Positions 9,107 through 17,520 of a DNA stretch of 64,000 bases are shown in pieces. Location: assembly GCF_946404925.1 (NCBI RefSeq), contig NZ_CAMJFM010000009.1:28096-92095 (forward strand), read 5' to 3'. Both the position numbers and the translations under genes were made by a program. This stretch comes from an uncultured Prevotella sp. (GTDB lineage: Bacteria > Bacteroidota > Bacteroidia > Bacteroidales > Bacteroidaceae). Positions within the stretch are counted from its first letter, which is position 1. Each line of letters opens with the position of its first letter. The notes under the pieces were generated by a model. It searched no databases. It was not told the DNA's origin and worked only from the letters and a program-made list of their open reading frames with translations.

Positions 9107-9743
9107 AGCTACTCATCAGGTTCTTCCAGAATATGCGCCAACGCAGGCCTTGGCGCTGCCAGAACGATGGTCTCTGCTCGTAGTAGGCGAGCAGCTGGAT
9201 GGCCTGGCTCTTGCGAACGATAAGGAAATCGTATCGCCCAAAGCGGAAATTCTTACGCTTGCGGGTACGCACCTTCTGCAACTTGCGCTCCTTGCGCATG
9301 ACGTGGAAGCGCACATCGTCGCACTCCACAAACGTCTGGAGCTTGATGCCCTTCTTGGTGAGATAGCCAAGTGTGACATCAGCTGTGGCATCGAACGTGT
9401 CGTTGATGGCCTGGAGGATGTAATCGCCCTCAGGCTTGTGGTTGGCATTGGCAAAGATCACCCAATCGTTCTTGGCTGCCTTGAGACCAATGTTCAGCGA
9501 CTGCATCTTGCGCTTGACGTAATACGGAGGCGTGGGCAGGAAGGTGGTGTAGAGATGCTTGTAATCGTTTTTGAGAAGCTTCAGTACGTCTGGAGTCTCA
9601 TCATTAGACGACTCGTCGACCACAATGACCTCGTAGCCAGGCTCGTACTTCTGCTCAAGGAAAGCAGGAAGGTTCTCCTTGAGATCGTAGTCCTGATCGT
9701 ACACGGTCATTATGATCGAGAATTTTCGAGAGTCTGTATTCAC
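9075..9743 (-). CDS. Glycosyltransferase family 2 protein
   Basis: 222 residues with a GT-A fold start (FSIIMTVYDQDYDLKENLPAFL), the nucleotide-binding VIVVDESSNDETPDVL, and NDWVIFANANHKPEGDYI at the position of the DxD motif. The DxD itself is replaced by ANANH, so metal binding may be altered. The protein ends soon after the catalytic domain (no membrane segment seen). It overlaps the next gene by 32 bp. The sugar and acceptor cannot be told; cell-envelope polysaccharide synthesis is the usual role. Confidence 0.82.
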   Translation of the reverse strand: MNTDSRKFSIIMTVYDQDYDLKENLPAFLEQKYEPGYEVIVVDESSNDETPDVLKLLKNDYKHLYTTFLPTPPYYVKRKMQSLNIGLKAAKNDWVIFANANHKPEGDYILQAINDTFDATADVTLGYLTKKGIKLQTFVECDDVRFHVMRKERKLQKVRTRKRKNFRFGRYDFLIVRKSQAIQLLAYYEQRPSFWQRQGLRWRIFWKNLMSSYERITYLPKE

Positions 9744-9771
9744 TTTAATGTTTAATCTTTAATCTTAAATC

Positions 9772-10932
9772 TTAAATCTCGTCGCTCATATACCCCTTGG
9801 GCAACTTGCGGCAATTATACTGCGATGCCATAATCTCGCCATAGGCGCCAGCAGAACGGATGGCCAGCAGGTCGCCACGCTTAGCCTTGTTCAGGTCAAT
9901 CTGCTTGGCAAACACATCGGTGCTTTCGCAGATAGGACCTACCACGTCGTAGGCTTCGGGTTCAGCGTTGCTGGTAATATTCTCGATCTTGTGGTAAGCC
10001 TGATAGAGGGCGGGACGAATGAGATCGGTGAATCCTGCATCGACAATGGCAAACTTCTTAACAGCACCCTCCTTTATATATAAGGTACGTGTGATAAGGC
10101 TGCCACACTGAGCCACTACAGCACGACCCAGCTCGAAGTGGAGCGTCTGACCAGGCTGTAGCTTGAGTTTCTTGGCGTAGGTGTCGAAGTAGGCCTTGAA
10201 ATCAGGGATGGGCACACGGTTGGGGTGAGAGTAGTCGATACCCAGACCACCACCAACGTTGATGTGCTCAACGCGGATGCGATGGCTGATGAGCTCCTGC
10301 TGCAACTCGTTGACGCGATTGCAGAGTGCCTCGAAATCGCCCATATCCAGAATCTGTGAGCCAATGTGAAAGTGCAGGCCCACAAACTTGACGTTAGGCA
10401 GTTTTTCAGCCTCGCGGATAACCGTTACCATATCGCGCATGGCGATACCAAACTTATTCTCTGCCAAACCAGTGGTGATGTTGGCATGGGTATGGGCACC
10501 AACGTTAGGGTTGAGGCGGAACGCTACGCGCGCCACCTTGCCCTTGGCTGCTGCCAACTCATTAATCACCTCGAGTTCGGGGATACTCTCTACGTTAAAG
10601 CAGAAGATGTCGTTATCGAGGCCAAGATTGATTTCCCAATCGCTCTTGCCTACACCTGCATAAACAATCTTATTGTTTGGGAAGCCCGCCTTGAGCGATG
10701 CTTCAACCTCGCCGCCACTAACGCAATCAGCTCCCAGACCCGCCTCGCGGATGATGCGGAGCACACGGGGATTGGCGTTGGCCTTGATGGCATAGTGTAC
10801 CACAAAGCCCTCGTGCTTGCCTGCCTCCTCGTTGATAGTCTTCAGCGTTTGGCGCAATAGTTCTGTGTCGTAGTAGTAGAAGGGAGTCTCAATTGACTCG
10901 AACTTCTCTACTGGAAAATTTCCTTTGGTCAT
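9772..10932 (-). CDS. lysA: Diaminopimelate decarboxylase
   Basis: 386 residues, a PLP-dependent fold-III decarboxylase converting meso-diaminopimelate to L-lysine, the last step of lysine synthesis. The PLP lysine is in HYAIKANAN (K50). HFHIGSQI near 185, the glycine loop GGGLGIDY near 228, and the substrate/dimer Cys in CESTDVF near 340 are all present. It follows aspartate kinase (30-bp gap containing part of the GGCCTACGG repeat), so first and last enzymes of the lysine branch are co-transcribed. Confidence 0.96.
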   Translation of the reverse strand: MTKGNFPVEKFESIETPFYYYDTELLRQTLKTINEEAGKHEGFVVHYAIKANANPRVLRIIREAGLGADCVSGGEVEASLKAGFPNNKIVYAGVGKSDWEINLGLDNDIFCFNVESIPELEVINELAAAKGKVARVAFRLNPNVGAHTHANITTGLAENKFGIAMRDMVTVIREAEKLPNVKFVGLHFHIGSQILDMGDFEALCNRVNELQQELISHRIRVEHINVGGGLGIDYSHPNRVPIPDFKAYFDTYAKKLKLQPGQTLHFELGRAVVAQCGSLITRTLYIKEGAVKKFAIVDAGFTDLIRPALYQAYHKIENITSNAEPEAYDVVGPICESTDVFAKQIDLNKAKRGDLLAIRSAGAYGEIMASQYNCRKLPKGYMSDEI

Positions 10933-10946
10933 TGTTTCTTTTTGTA

Positions 10947-10960
10947 TATCCGTAGGCCTT
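10947..10960 (-). repeat. Fragment of the TACGGAT-family repeat (left arm only)
   Basis: The lysC-lysA gap contains AAGGCCTACGGATA on the minus strand directly after the lysC stop. This matches the start of the full elements; the loop and right arm are absent. Confidence 0.65.
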
Positions 10961-10962
10961 AA

Positions 10963-12282
10963 TTACTTTTTAAAAATGGTATCGCTGAGTTTCTGGAGGG
11001 CGCGCTTCTTGTCTTCCTCGCGGATGAGGAACGAGATGTTGTAATTTGAGCCTCCGTAGCTAACCATGCGAACAGGAATATCCTTGAGCGCATCGAGTGC
11101 GATGGTCTCGAAACCAACATTGCTCCAATCCAGATCGCCTACCACGCAGATGATACACATGTTGGTATCAACGGTTACGGTGCCATACTTCTTCAGCTCG
11201 TCAACAATCTCGCCCAGGTGTGCTGAGTTGTCGATACTCATCGAAACACCCACCTCTGAGGTACAAACCATGTCGATAGGTGTCTGGTAGCTCTCGAAGA
11301 TCTCGAATACCTTGCGCAGGAATCCAGTGGCCAGCAGCATGCGGCTCGACTTGATCTTGATGGCTGTGATGTTGTCCTTGGCAGCGATGGCCTTGATCTT
11401 GCCATACTCGGTCTTGTTGCTGATGGTAGTACCCTCAGCATCAGGATCCATGGTGTTGAGCAGGCGAACAGGGATACCAGCGTACTTGGCTGGCTGAACG
11501 CATGTGGGGTGCAGAATCTTGGCTCCGAAGTAAGCCAGCTCAGCAGCCTCCTCGAAGTGCAGCTGGTGTACAGGCTCGGTGCCATCAACCACGCGTGGGT
11601 CGTTGTTGTGCATACCGTCGATATCAGTCCAGATCTGAATCTCGTCAGCAGCGATAGCAGCACCAATCAGCGATGCAGTATAGTCGGAACCACCACGCTG
11701 CAGGTTGTCTATCTCGCCATAGGCGTTGCGACAGATGAAGCCCTGAGTAAGGTAAACCTGTGCGCCCTCGTTCTCCTTCATGAGTGCAGCCAGCTTCTCC
11801 TTGATGTAAACAGGATCGGGCTCAGCGTTCTTGTCAGTACGCATAAAGTCGAGAGCATTAAGCAGTACGGCCTTGATACCAATCTCGTTCATGTAGTTAA
11901 CCACCATGTTGGTAGAGATAATCTCGCCCTGAGCCACAATACTCTTCTCCTCGAAGCTGGTGAACAGCTCCTTGGTGAACGAACGCAGGTAGTCGAACTC
12001 GCTCTTCAGAAACTCGCGTGTAGCAGCCTTGGTCTCGTCCTTGGTGTACAGCTCGTCGACGTGCTTATCGTACTTCTGCTCCAAGCGGTTGATAACCTCG
12101 TTGGCGCCATCGGGGTTCTTCTTATAGAGATAGTCAGAGATCTCTACAAGCGAGTTTGTGGTGCCCGACATGGCTGAGAGCACAACGAAAACGGGTTCGT
12201 TAAACTTGGTGACAAGTGCAGTCACCTCCTTCATTCTCTGTGGGGTGCCGACGGAAGTACCGCCGAATTTCATTACTTTCAT
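10963..12282 (-). CDS. lysC: Aspartate kinase (monofunctional)
   Basis: 439 residues. It phosphorylates L-aspartate, opening the lysine/threonine/methionine pathway. KFGGTSVG (residues 4-11), FVVLSAMSGTTNSL, RGGSDYTASLIGAA and WTDIDGMHNNDPRVV are kinase-domain motifs. The C-terminal part carries two ACT-type segments (NITAIKIKSSRMLLATGF, MCIICVVGDLDW) that normally bind the feedback inhibitor lysine. There is no homoserine dehydrogenase fusion. Located between ftsE and lysA on the same strand. Confidence 0.96.
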   Translation of the reverse strand: MKVMKFGGTSVGTPQRMKEVTALVTKFNEPVFVVLSAMSGTTNSLVEISDYLYKKNPDGANEVINRLEQKYDKHVDELYTKDETKAATREFLKSEFDYLRSFTKELFTSFEEKSIVAQGEIISTNMVVNYMNEIGIKAVLLNALDFMRTDKNAEPDPVYIKEKLAALMKENEGAQVYLTQGFICRNAYGEIDNLQRGGSDYTASLIGAAIAADEIQIWTDIDGMHNNDPRVVDGTEPVHQLHFEEAAELAYFGAKILHPTCVQPAKYAGIPVRLLNTMDPDAEGTTISNKTEYGKIKAIAAKDNITAIKIKSSRMLLATGFLRKVFEIFESYQTPIDMVCTSEVGVSMSIDNSAHLGEIVDELKKYGTVTVDTNMCIICVVGDLDWSNVGFETIALDALKDIPVRMVSYGGSNYNISFLIREEDKKRALQKLSDTIFKK

Positions 12283-12323
12283 ATGCCTTAATGTTTAATG
12301 TTTCATGTTTAATGTTTCATGTC
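12283..12323 (-). repeat. AACATTAAAC-type tandem spacer repeat
   Basis: The ftsE-lysC gap consists almost wholly of 9-10-nt units reading AACATGAAACATTAAAC on the minus strand. Similar spacers occur at 9744-9771, 14565-14584 and 28766-28785, in each case between two co-oriented minus-strand genes and reaching the start codon. Confidence 0.75.
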
Positions 12324-13007
12324 TCAAGCCTTTGGCTTGATCACCACTTGTTCCATCTTGCCATCCTGGCACTGGAACGCCTTGCCTGGGTACTTGTGTA
12401 CCAATGCGATGTTGTGGGTAGACATCACTACTGCAGTGCCCTTCTGAGCGATGCTCACCAGCAGCTGCATAATGTTGTCAGCTGTCTCCTTGTCGAGATT
12501 ACCCGTAGGCTCATCAGCGATGATAATCTGTGGGTTGTTGAGCAGGGCGCGAGCGATGGCTATACGCTGCTGCTCGCCACCTGAGAGCTCGTTGGGCATC
12601 TTATCGGCCTTGTCTTCAAGACCCACCATGGCCAACACCTCTGCTATGCGATCGTCTCTGCGCTCCTTGTCGCGCCATCCTGTGGCTCTGAGCACAAAGT
12701 CGAGATTCTTGTAGACTGTGCGATCGCCCAGCAGCTGGAAGTCCTGGAACACCACGCCCAGCTCGCGACGCAAATCAGGAATCTGCTTGCGACGGATGGT
12801 GAGCAGATCGTAATCAAGTACTTGGGCTGAGTCAGCCTCGTCGATATCGAGGTCGCAGTAGATGGTTTTGAGCAGTGTGCTCTTTCCAGAGCCCACGCGA
12901 CCAATGATATATGCCATCTCTCCCTCGTCAACCTCGAAGTCCACACCATGCAGCACCTCAATGCCGTGCCTCTGGTAAATATTCGCGTTCTTATATGATA
13001 TTAACAT
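12324..13007 (-). CDS. ftsE: Cell-division ABC transporter ATPase FtsE-like
   Basis: 227 residues. Walker A GRVGSGKS (37-44), Q-loop VFQDFQLL, signature LSGGEQQR and Walker [13 protein letters not shown] followed by a switch histidine (STHN). [20 protein letters not shown] is typical of FtsE, which partners the membrane protein FtsX to activate peptidoglycan hydrolases at the septum. No ftsX is in this window; in Bacteroidetes the two genes are often apart. LolD-type ATPases are the main alternative. It sits between hisIE and lysC and is probably in their transcript. Confidence 0.85.
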   Translation of the reverse strand: MLISYKNANIYQRHGIEVLHGVDFEVDEGEMAYIIGRVGSGKSTLLKTIYCDLDIDEADSAQVLDYDLLTIRRKQIPDLRRELGVVFQDFQLLGDRTVYKNLDFVLRATGWRDKERRDDRIAEVLAMVGLEDKADKMPNELSGGEQQRIAIARALLNNPQIIIADEPTGNLDKETADNIMQLLVSIAQKGTAVVMSTHNIALVHKYPGKAFQCQDGKMEQVVIKPKA

Positions 13008-13017
13008 ATATTTTTAT

Positions 13018-13034
13018 GTATCTCCTACGGATTA
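13018..13034 (-). repeat. Fragment of the TACGGAT-family repeat (right arm only)
   Basis: Between the hisIE stop and ftsE the minus strand reads AATCCGTAGGAGATACA. This is just the end of the full element, including GGAGAT, which is placed to act as the ftsE ribosome-binding site. Confidence 0.7.
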
Positions 13035-13682
13035 TTATTTCATGCGGCCTGCAGCCTTCGCCTCTCTTCTTTGTTTGTCCCAGTTGGGGTCGTGACGCTT
13101 GTGCAACTCATCTGCTATCTGCTCTATGCGAAGCCCCTTGCTGGTGAGCAGTACGGTGAGGTGATACAGCAGGTCGCTGGCCTCGTAAACCAGATGCTCG
13201 TCAGTACCATTGGTAGCCTCGATCACTGTCTCCAGAGCCTCTTCGCCCACCTTCTGGGCTATCTTGTTGATACCATCCTTAAAGAGCTTGGTGGTATAGC
13301 TGCCCTCAGGCATCTGTTCGTAGCGCAGGTTGATAAAGTCCTGCAGCTCTGTGAGGAACAGCAGTGGATTCTCGTGGTTCTCCTCGCCCCAGCAGGTGTC
13401 AGTACCTGTGTGGCAGGTTGGGCCATCAGGGGTGGCCTTTACCAGCAGTGTGTCGTTATCGCAATCCACCATAATGTCTACCAGATGGAGAAAGTTTCCG
13501 CTGGTCTCGCCTTTGGTCCAAAGGCAGTTACGACTGCGACTCCAGAAGGTTACCTTGCCAGTCTTAATGGTCTTATCGTAAGCCTCCTGATTCATGTAGC
13601 CAAGCATCAGTACGTTCTTGGTCTTAGCATCCTGTATAATGGCGGGAACAAGTCCATCGCCTTTTTCAAAATCTATCTTCAT
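13035..13682 (-). CDS. hisI: Bifunctional phosphoribosyl-AMP cyclohydrolase / phosphoribosyl-ATP pyrophosphatase
   Basis: 215 residues catalysing steps 2 and 3 of histidine synthesis. The N-terminal HisI part has LMLGYMNQEAY, TFWSRSRNCLWTKGETSGN and the metal/zinc motif DCDNDTLLVK with PDGPTCHTG. The C-terminal HisE part (from about residue 115) has the MazG-like EEALETVIEA and VYEASDLLYHL helices. The fused arrangement is normal. The gene lies downstream of hisF, separated by repeat copy 3. Confidence 0.96.
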   Translation of the reverse strand: MKIDFEKGDGLVPAIIQDAKTKNVLMLGYMNQEAYDKTIKTGKVTFWSRSRNCLWTKGETSGNFLHLVDIMVDCDNDTLLVKATPDGPTCHTGTDTCWGEENHENPLLFLTELQDFINLRYEQMPEGSYTTKLFKDGINKIAQKVGEEALETVIEATNGTDEHLVYEASDLLYHLTVLLTSKGLRIEQIADELHKRHDPNWDKQRREAKAAGRMK

Positions 13683-13695
13683 TTTTTCTTCTTTT

Positions 13696-13801
13696 ATCTC
13701 CTACGGATTTTACGGATTATACGGATTATTATTTTTTTTGCCCATTGGATTGCGAACTCTTAGGATAATTAAATCCGTAAAATCCGTATAATCCGTAGGC
13801 C
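13696..13801 (-). repeat. TACGGAT-family palindromic spacer repeat, copy 3
   Basis: About 106 bp between hisF and hisIE. On the transcribed (minus) strand it starts GGCCTACGGATTATACGG and ends ATCCGTAGGAGATA, just before the hisIE ATG at 13682. The loop contains AAGAGTTCGCAATCCAATGG, matching the loop of copy 1. Confidence 0.9.
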
Positions 13802-13805
13802 ATAT

Positions 13806-14564
13806 TTATATTCTCACATTTATACCCTCATCTCTCAGGTAGCGCTTGAGCTCGGGGATGGGGATTTCGCCAAAGTGGAACACACTGGCTGCGAGGGCTG
13901 CATCAGCATGTCCCTCTGTGAAGGCATCGCGGAAGTGCTCCTTCTTACCCGCACCACCACTGGCGATGATGGGGATGGAGAGGTTGTCGGCCAGCTGGCG
14001 AAGCGCCTCGTTGGCATAGCCGTTCTTCACGCCATCGTGGTCCATCGATGTAAACAGAATCTCGCCAGCACCACGCTCCTGGGCCTCGTGAGCCCACTCA
14101 AACAGTCCGCGCTCTGTGCGCTCGCGACCACCCTTCAGGTAGCAGTGCCAGCCATCAGCATCATATCTGGCATCGATGGCGCACACGCACACCTGCGAAC
14201 CAAAGCGATTGGTTATCTCGTCGATCAATTCGGGCCTGCGGATGGCTGCGCTATTCACGCTCACCTTATCAGCACCTGCGTAGAGCAGTCGCTCCACATC
14301 AGCAAGCTCGTTGATGCCTCCGCCCACAGTGAAGGGGATATTTATTTCTTGAGCCACACGCGTCACCATGTCAGTAAACGTTTTGCGACCCTCGAAGCTG
14401 GCAGTGATGTCGAGAAAGCACAACTCGTCAGCCCCTTGCTCGCTGTAGGCTTTGCCCAGAGCCACTGGGTCGCCAGCTGAGCGCAGGTTAACGAAGTTGG
14501 TGCCCTTAACGGTCTCGCCATCCTTCACATCCAGGCAGGGTATTATTCTCTTTGCTAAACTCAT
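13806..14564 (-). CDS. hisF: Imidazole glycerol phosphate synthase, cyclase subunit
   Basis: 252-residue TIM barrel. With HisH it converts PRFAR and glutamine-derived ammonia to imidazole glycerol phosphate and [20 protein letters not shown] carries catalytic Asp11; [15 protein letters not shown] carries the second catalytic Asp near 130. FTVGGGI and [12 protein letters not shown] are the phosphate-binding loops. Preceded by hisA with a short AT-rich tandem spacer. Confidence 0.97.
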   Translation of the reverse strand: MSLAKRIIPCLDVKDGETVKGTNFVNLRSAGDPVALGKAYSEQGADELCFLDITASFEGRKTFTDMVTRVAQEINIPFTVGGGINELADVERLLYAGADKVSVNSAAIRRPELIDEITNRFGSQVCVCAIDARYDADGWHCYLKGGRERTERGLFEWAHEAQERGAGEILFTSMDHDGVKNGYANEALRQLADNLSIPIIASGGAGKKEHFRDAFTEGHADAALAASVFHFGEIPIPELKRYLRDEGINVRI

Positions 14565-14584
14565 TAATGTTCAATCTTCAATGT

Positions 14585-15316
14585 TCAAAATTGTTTCTGT
14601 CCAGCCCTCCACAAGTCTTCAAGGTCTATGCGACCCTCGTAGATGGCCTTGCCAAACACTACTGCTGGTATGCCAGCCTTGTCGAGTGCCTTGATGTCGT
14701 CGATAGACGAAACACCTCCGCTGGCGATGAGATGCAGCTCTGGATAGGCATTCAACACCTCTCTATATAGGTCGATGGCTGGGCCAGCCAGTGTGCCATC
14801 CTTTGATATCTCTGTACACAGCACGTTCTTAACGCCTGCATCCACATATTTCTTGAGGAATGGCAGCAGATCCTCAACAGAGTCCTCTTTCCATCCATTG
14901 ATGCTGATCTTGCCATTGCGCACGTCAGCACCCAGAATCACGCGATCTGGTCCGTACTTCTGCAGCCACCACGTGAACAGCTTAGGCTCAGTAACTGCTA
15001 TCGAACCAATGGTAACCATTCTGGCTCCTGCAGCAAAGGCTTTCTCGATGTCCTGATGCGTCTTGATGCCACCACCAAAGTCAACAGTCAGCTTGGTGTT
15101 AGCTGTAATCTCGCTCAGCACCTTGTCGTTAACAATGTGCTTTGATTTCGCACCATCCAGGTCTACCACATGCAGGCGCTCAAAACCAATGCGCTCAAAC
15201 TCCTGAGCCATGTCCAGAGGCTTGCCATAAACGCTCTTCTGGTCGTAGTCACCTTTGGTCAATCTTACGCACTGACCAGCAATAATGTCGATTGCGGGGA
15301 TAAGTTCTATTTTCAT
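14585..15316 (-). CDS. hisA: Phosphoribosylformimino-AICAR ribotide isomerase (HisA)
   Basis: 243-residue TIM barrel, step 4 of histidine synthesis. IPAIDIIAGQCVRLTKGDY carries the catalytic aspartate near residue 8-10; LGADVRNGKISINGW carries the second near 130; LIASGGVSSIDDI is the phosphate loop. Starts with ATG overlapping the hisH stop by 4 bp, a coupled arrangement. Confidence 0.97.
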   Translation of the reverse strand: MKIELIPAIDIIAGQCVRLTKGDYDQKSVYGKPLDMAQEFERIGFERLHVVDLDGAKSKHIVNDKVLSEITANTKLTVDFGGGIKTHQDIEKAFAAGARMVTIGSIAVTEPKLFTWWLQKYGPDRVILGADVRNGKISINGWKEDSVEDLLPFLKKYVDAGVKNVLCTEISKDGTLAGPAIDLYREVLNAYPELHLIASGGVSSIDDIKALDKAGIPAVVFGKAIYEGRIDLEDLWRAGQKQF

Positions 15317-15933
15317 AAGTCTAAGAAGTTTTTGAGTATACGTTCGCCCACCTTACCACTCTTTTCGGGGTGGAACTGGCAGGTGTAGAAATTATCTTTA
15401 TGCATAGAGGCCGAGTAGGGCAGAATGTAATCTGCAGTGGCGATGGTCTCAGCACACAGAGGTACATAGTACGAGTGCACGAAGTAAACGTAAGGGTTAT
15501 CGCCCAGATTCTGCATAATGGGATTAACCTGGTAATCTCTCACCTCTAGCTTCTCACCTCTCACCTCTAATCTATTCCATCCCATACAGGGCACCTTTTC
15601 TTCGTGGCGCTGGGGCTGGAAACGCTTCACCTCTGCATCGAATATGCCTATGCAGTCAGTATCGCCCTCTTCAGAGTGCTTGCAGAGCAGCTGCTGACCC
15701 ACACAGATGCCAAACACGGGCTGCTTCAGGGCGCGAATCAGCAAGTCGAGCTTGCGCGCCCTCAGGTAGTCCATCGCCTCGCCAGCGTGTCCTTGTCCAG
15801 GAAACAGCACCTTGTCTGCCTTCTTCAGCAGCTCAGCATCGTCAGTCAGCGTGGGCTCAATGCCCAGGCGCTTCAGTGCATTCACCACCGAATAGATATT
15901 TCCTGCGTTATATTTTACGATTGCAACGTTCAT
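15313..15933 (-). CDS. hisH: Imidazole glycerol phosphate synthase, glutaminase subunit, with in-frame repeat insert
   Basis: 206 residues, class I glutamine amidotransferase. Nucleophile Cys77 is in FGICVGQQLL; the His-Glu pair is in QFHPEKSG near the C-terminus. It feeds ammonia to HisF. After the conserved VPCMGWNRL, residues about 121-134 (LEVRGEKLEVRD) are encoded by GAGGTGAGAGGTGAGAAG-type repeat DNA (15536-15572) that also occurs between genes elsewhere in this window. The insert replaces a variable surface loop, so the enzyme is probably still active. The start is 110 bp from purU, with repeat copy 4 between. Confidence 0.95.
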   Translation of the reverse strand: MNVAIVKYNAGNIYSVVNALKRLGIEPTLTDDAELLKKADKVLFPGQGHAGEAMDYLRARKLDLLIRALKQPVFGICVGQQLLCKHSEEGDTDCIGIFDAEVKRFQPQRHEEKVPCMGWNRLEVRGEKLEVRDYQVNPIMQNLGDNPYVYFVHSYYVPLCAETIATADYILPYSASMHKDNFYTCQFHPEKSGKVGERILKNFLDL

Positions 15934-15942
15934 TCTTTTTGT

Positions 15943-16036
15943 ATCTCCTACGGATTATACGGATTATACGAATTTTATCTCTGCCTTTGGATTACGGTGG
16001 ATAATTAATCCGTAAAATCCGTAAAATCCGTAGGCC
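15943..16036 (-). repeat. TACGGAT-family palindromic spacer repeat, copy 4
   Basis: About 94 bp between purU and hisH. The minus strand reads GGCCTACGGATTTTACGG through a loop with GTAATCCAAAGGCAG to ATCCGTAGGAGATA, ten bases before the hisH ATG. Orientation relative to the genes is the same as in copies 1-3. Confidence 0.9.
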
Positions 16037-16042
16037 ATATTA

Positions 16043-16906
16043 TTAACTGAATATAATCGTCTTATTCTTATATGTCAATATCTTACGTTGTATATGTTTT
16101 GATACAGCGTGGCTCAGCACAATCTTCTCGAGGTCTTTTCCTTTCAGCACAAGGCTCTCGGGAGTGTCCTTGTGGGTGATGCGGGTTACATCCTGCTCGA
16201 TGATAGGACCTGCATCCAGCTCAGCTGTTACGTAGTGGCTGGTGGCACCGATGATCTTCACACCACGCTCGTAAGCCTGATGATAAGGCTTGGCACCAAT
16301 AAAGGCGGGCAGGAACGAGTGGTGGATGTTGATGATGTGGTGAGGATACTCAGCTATCATCTCGTCGCTGATAATCTGCATGTAGCGCGCCAGCACGATA
16401 AACGAGATGTCCTCCTTCTTCAGCAGCTCCATCTCAGCCTTCTCAACCTCTTCCTTGTTAGAGTGGTCTTTCTTGATGCTCCACACGTAATAAGGGATTC
16501 CAAACTGATCGGCCACGTAGCGCAGATCCTCGTGGTTGCTCACGATGCAAGGAATATCGCAGTTAAACTCGCCAGCCTTCCAGCGTGCCAGCAAGTCGTA
16601 CAAACAGTGACTCATCTTCGATACAAAGATAGCCATACGTGGGCGCTTGTCGCTGTAATACAAGCTGAACTTCATCTGGTAGCGCTGTGCATAGAGGGTG
16701 GTGATGTAGTCGTAAATCTTGTCGCGTGGAATCTGGAATCCTTCCAGTTCCCACTCAATACGCATAAAGAACATACCCTCTACCTTGTCTACATACTGAT
16801 CAAGGTACACGATATTACCCTTATTATCGGTGATAAACTTAGTTACTTCCGAAATGATGCCCTGCTGATCGGGGCAGTGGAGGAGCAAAATTGCTGTTGT
16901 TTCCAT
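16043..16906 (-). CDS. purU: Formyltetrahydrofolate deformylase
   Basis: 287 residues. Hydrolyses 10-formyl-THF to formate and THF, balancing one-carbon pools and supplying formate for purine synthesis. N-terminal ACT domain (TAILLLHCPDQQGIISEVT), then a formyltransferase fold with YMQIIS, the catalytic INIHHSFLPAFIGAKPYHQA (Asn/His) and ATSHYVTAELDAGPIIEQD (Asp). Diverges from greA; a minus-strand -7 box (TATCTTTG) lies at 16942-16949, 36 bp before the start. Confidence 0.95.
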   Translation of the reverse strand: METTAILLLHCPDQQGIISEVTKFITDNKGNIVYLDQYVDKVEGMFFMRIEWELEGFQIPRDKIYDYITTLYAQRYQMKFSLYYSDKRPRMAIFVSKMSHCLYDLLARWKAGEFNCDIPCIVSNHEDLRYVADQFGIPYYVWSIKKDHSNKEEVEKAEMELLKKEDISFIVLARYMQIISDEMIAEYPHHIINIHHSFLPAFIGAKPYHQAYERGVKIIGATSHYVTAELDAGPIIEQDVTRITHKDTPESLVLKGKDLEKIVLSHAVSKHIQRKILTYKNKTIIFS

Positions 16907-16941
16907 CTCTACATATCTTATTTTACCTAAATTTCAAGGCG

Positions 16942-16999
16942 CAAAGATACAAAAAAAGAATGTAAATCTGCACAGATTCGGAAAAAAGTGCTAATTTTG
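16942..16999. promoter_or_regulatory. Divergent promoters of purU and greA
   Basis: The minus strand has TATCTTTG at 16942-16949 reading into purU; the plus strand has TAATTTTG at 16992-16999 reading into greA. Both match the Bacteroidetes -7 element TAnnTTTG. Confidence 0.65.
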
Positions 17000-17029
17000 C
17001 ACCCGAATTAATAGAATTATTGCATATTT

Positions 17030-17494
17030 ATGGAATATATGTCACAAGAGGGCTTCGATAAGCTCGTAAATGAACTCAAACATTTGGAGAGTGTAGAACT
17101 GCCAGCGTGCAAGGATGCCATCTCTGAGGCGCGCGATAAAGGCGACCTCAGCGAGAACTTCGAATACCATGCTGCCAAGCGCGAACAAGGCCGCTTGTTG
17201 AGTCGTATCAGCTTCCTGCAGAAGGTGCTCGAGAATGCCCGTGTCATCGACACCGAGTTGCTGGGTAAGGATTGTGTGGGATTGCTGAGTAAGGTTGAGA
17301 TGACCAATTTAAGCAACAATGCCAAGATGACCTACACCATCGCCAGTCCTCACGAGGCTAACCTGCGCGAGGGTAAGATTTCTATCAAGTCGCCTATTGC
17401 TCAGGCCCTGCTCAATAAGAAGGTGGGCGATGTAGTAGAGGTGCGCGTGCCAGCAGGTATGGTTAAGCTACGTATCGAGAGTATAACATTATAA
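17030..17494 (+). CDS. greA: Transcription elongation factor GreA
   Basis: 154 residues, normal length. The N-terminal coiled coil (SQEGFDKLVNELKHLESVEL ... ARDKGDLSENFEYHAAK) carries the acidic tip DLSENFEY that enters the RNA polymerase secondary channel and stimulates cleavage of backtracked RNA. The C-terminal FKBP-like domain (ISIKSPIAQALLNKKVGDVV) binds polymerase. ATG at 17030; a second in-frame ATG three codons later is possible. Confidence 0.96.
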   Translation: MEYMSQEGFDKLVNELKHLESVELPACKDAISEARDKGDLSENFEYHAAKREQGRLLSRISFLQKVLENARVIDTELLGKDCVGLLSKVEMTNLSNNAKMTYTIASPHEANLREGKISIKSPIAQALLNKKVGDVVEVRVPAGMVKLRIESITL

Positions 17495-17520
17495 ACAATA
17501 TTTATTTAAGCACAAAAATT

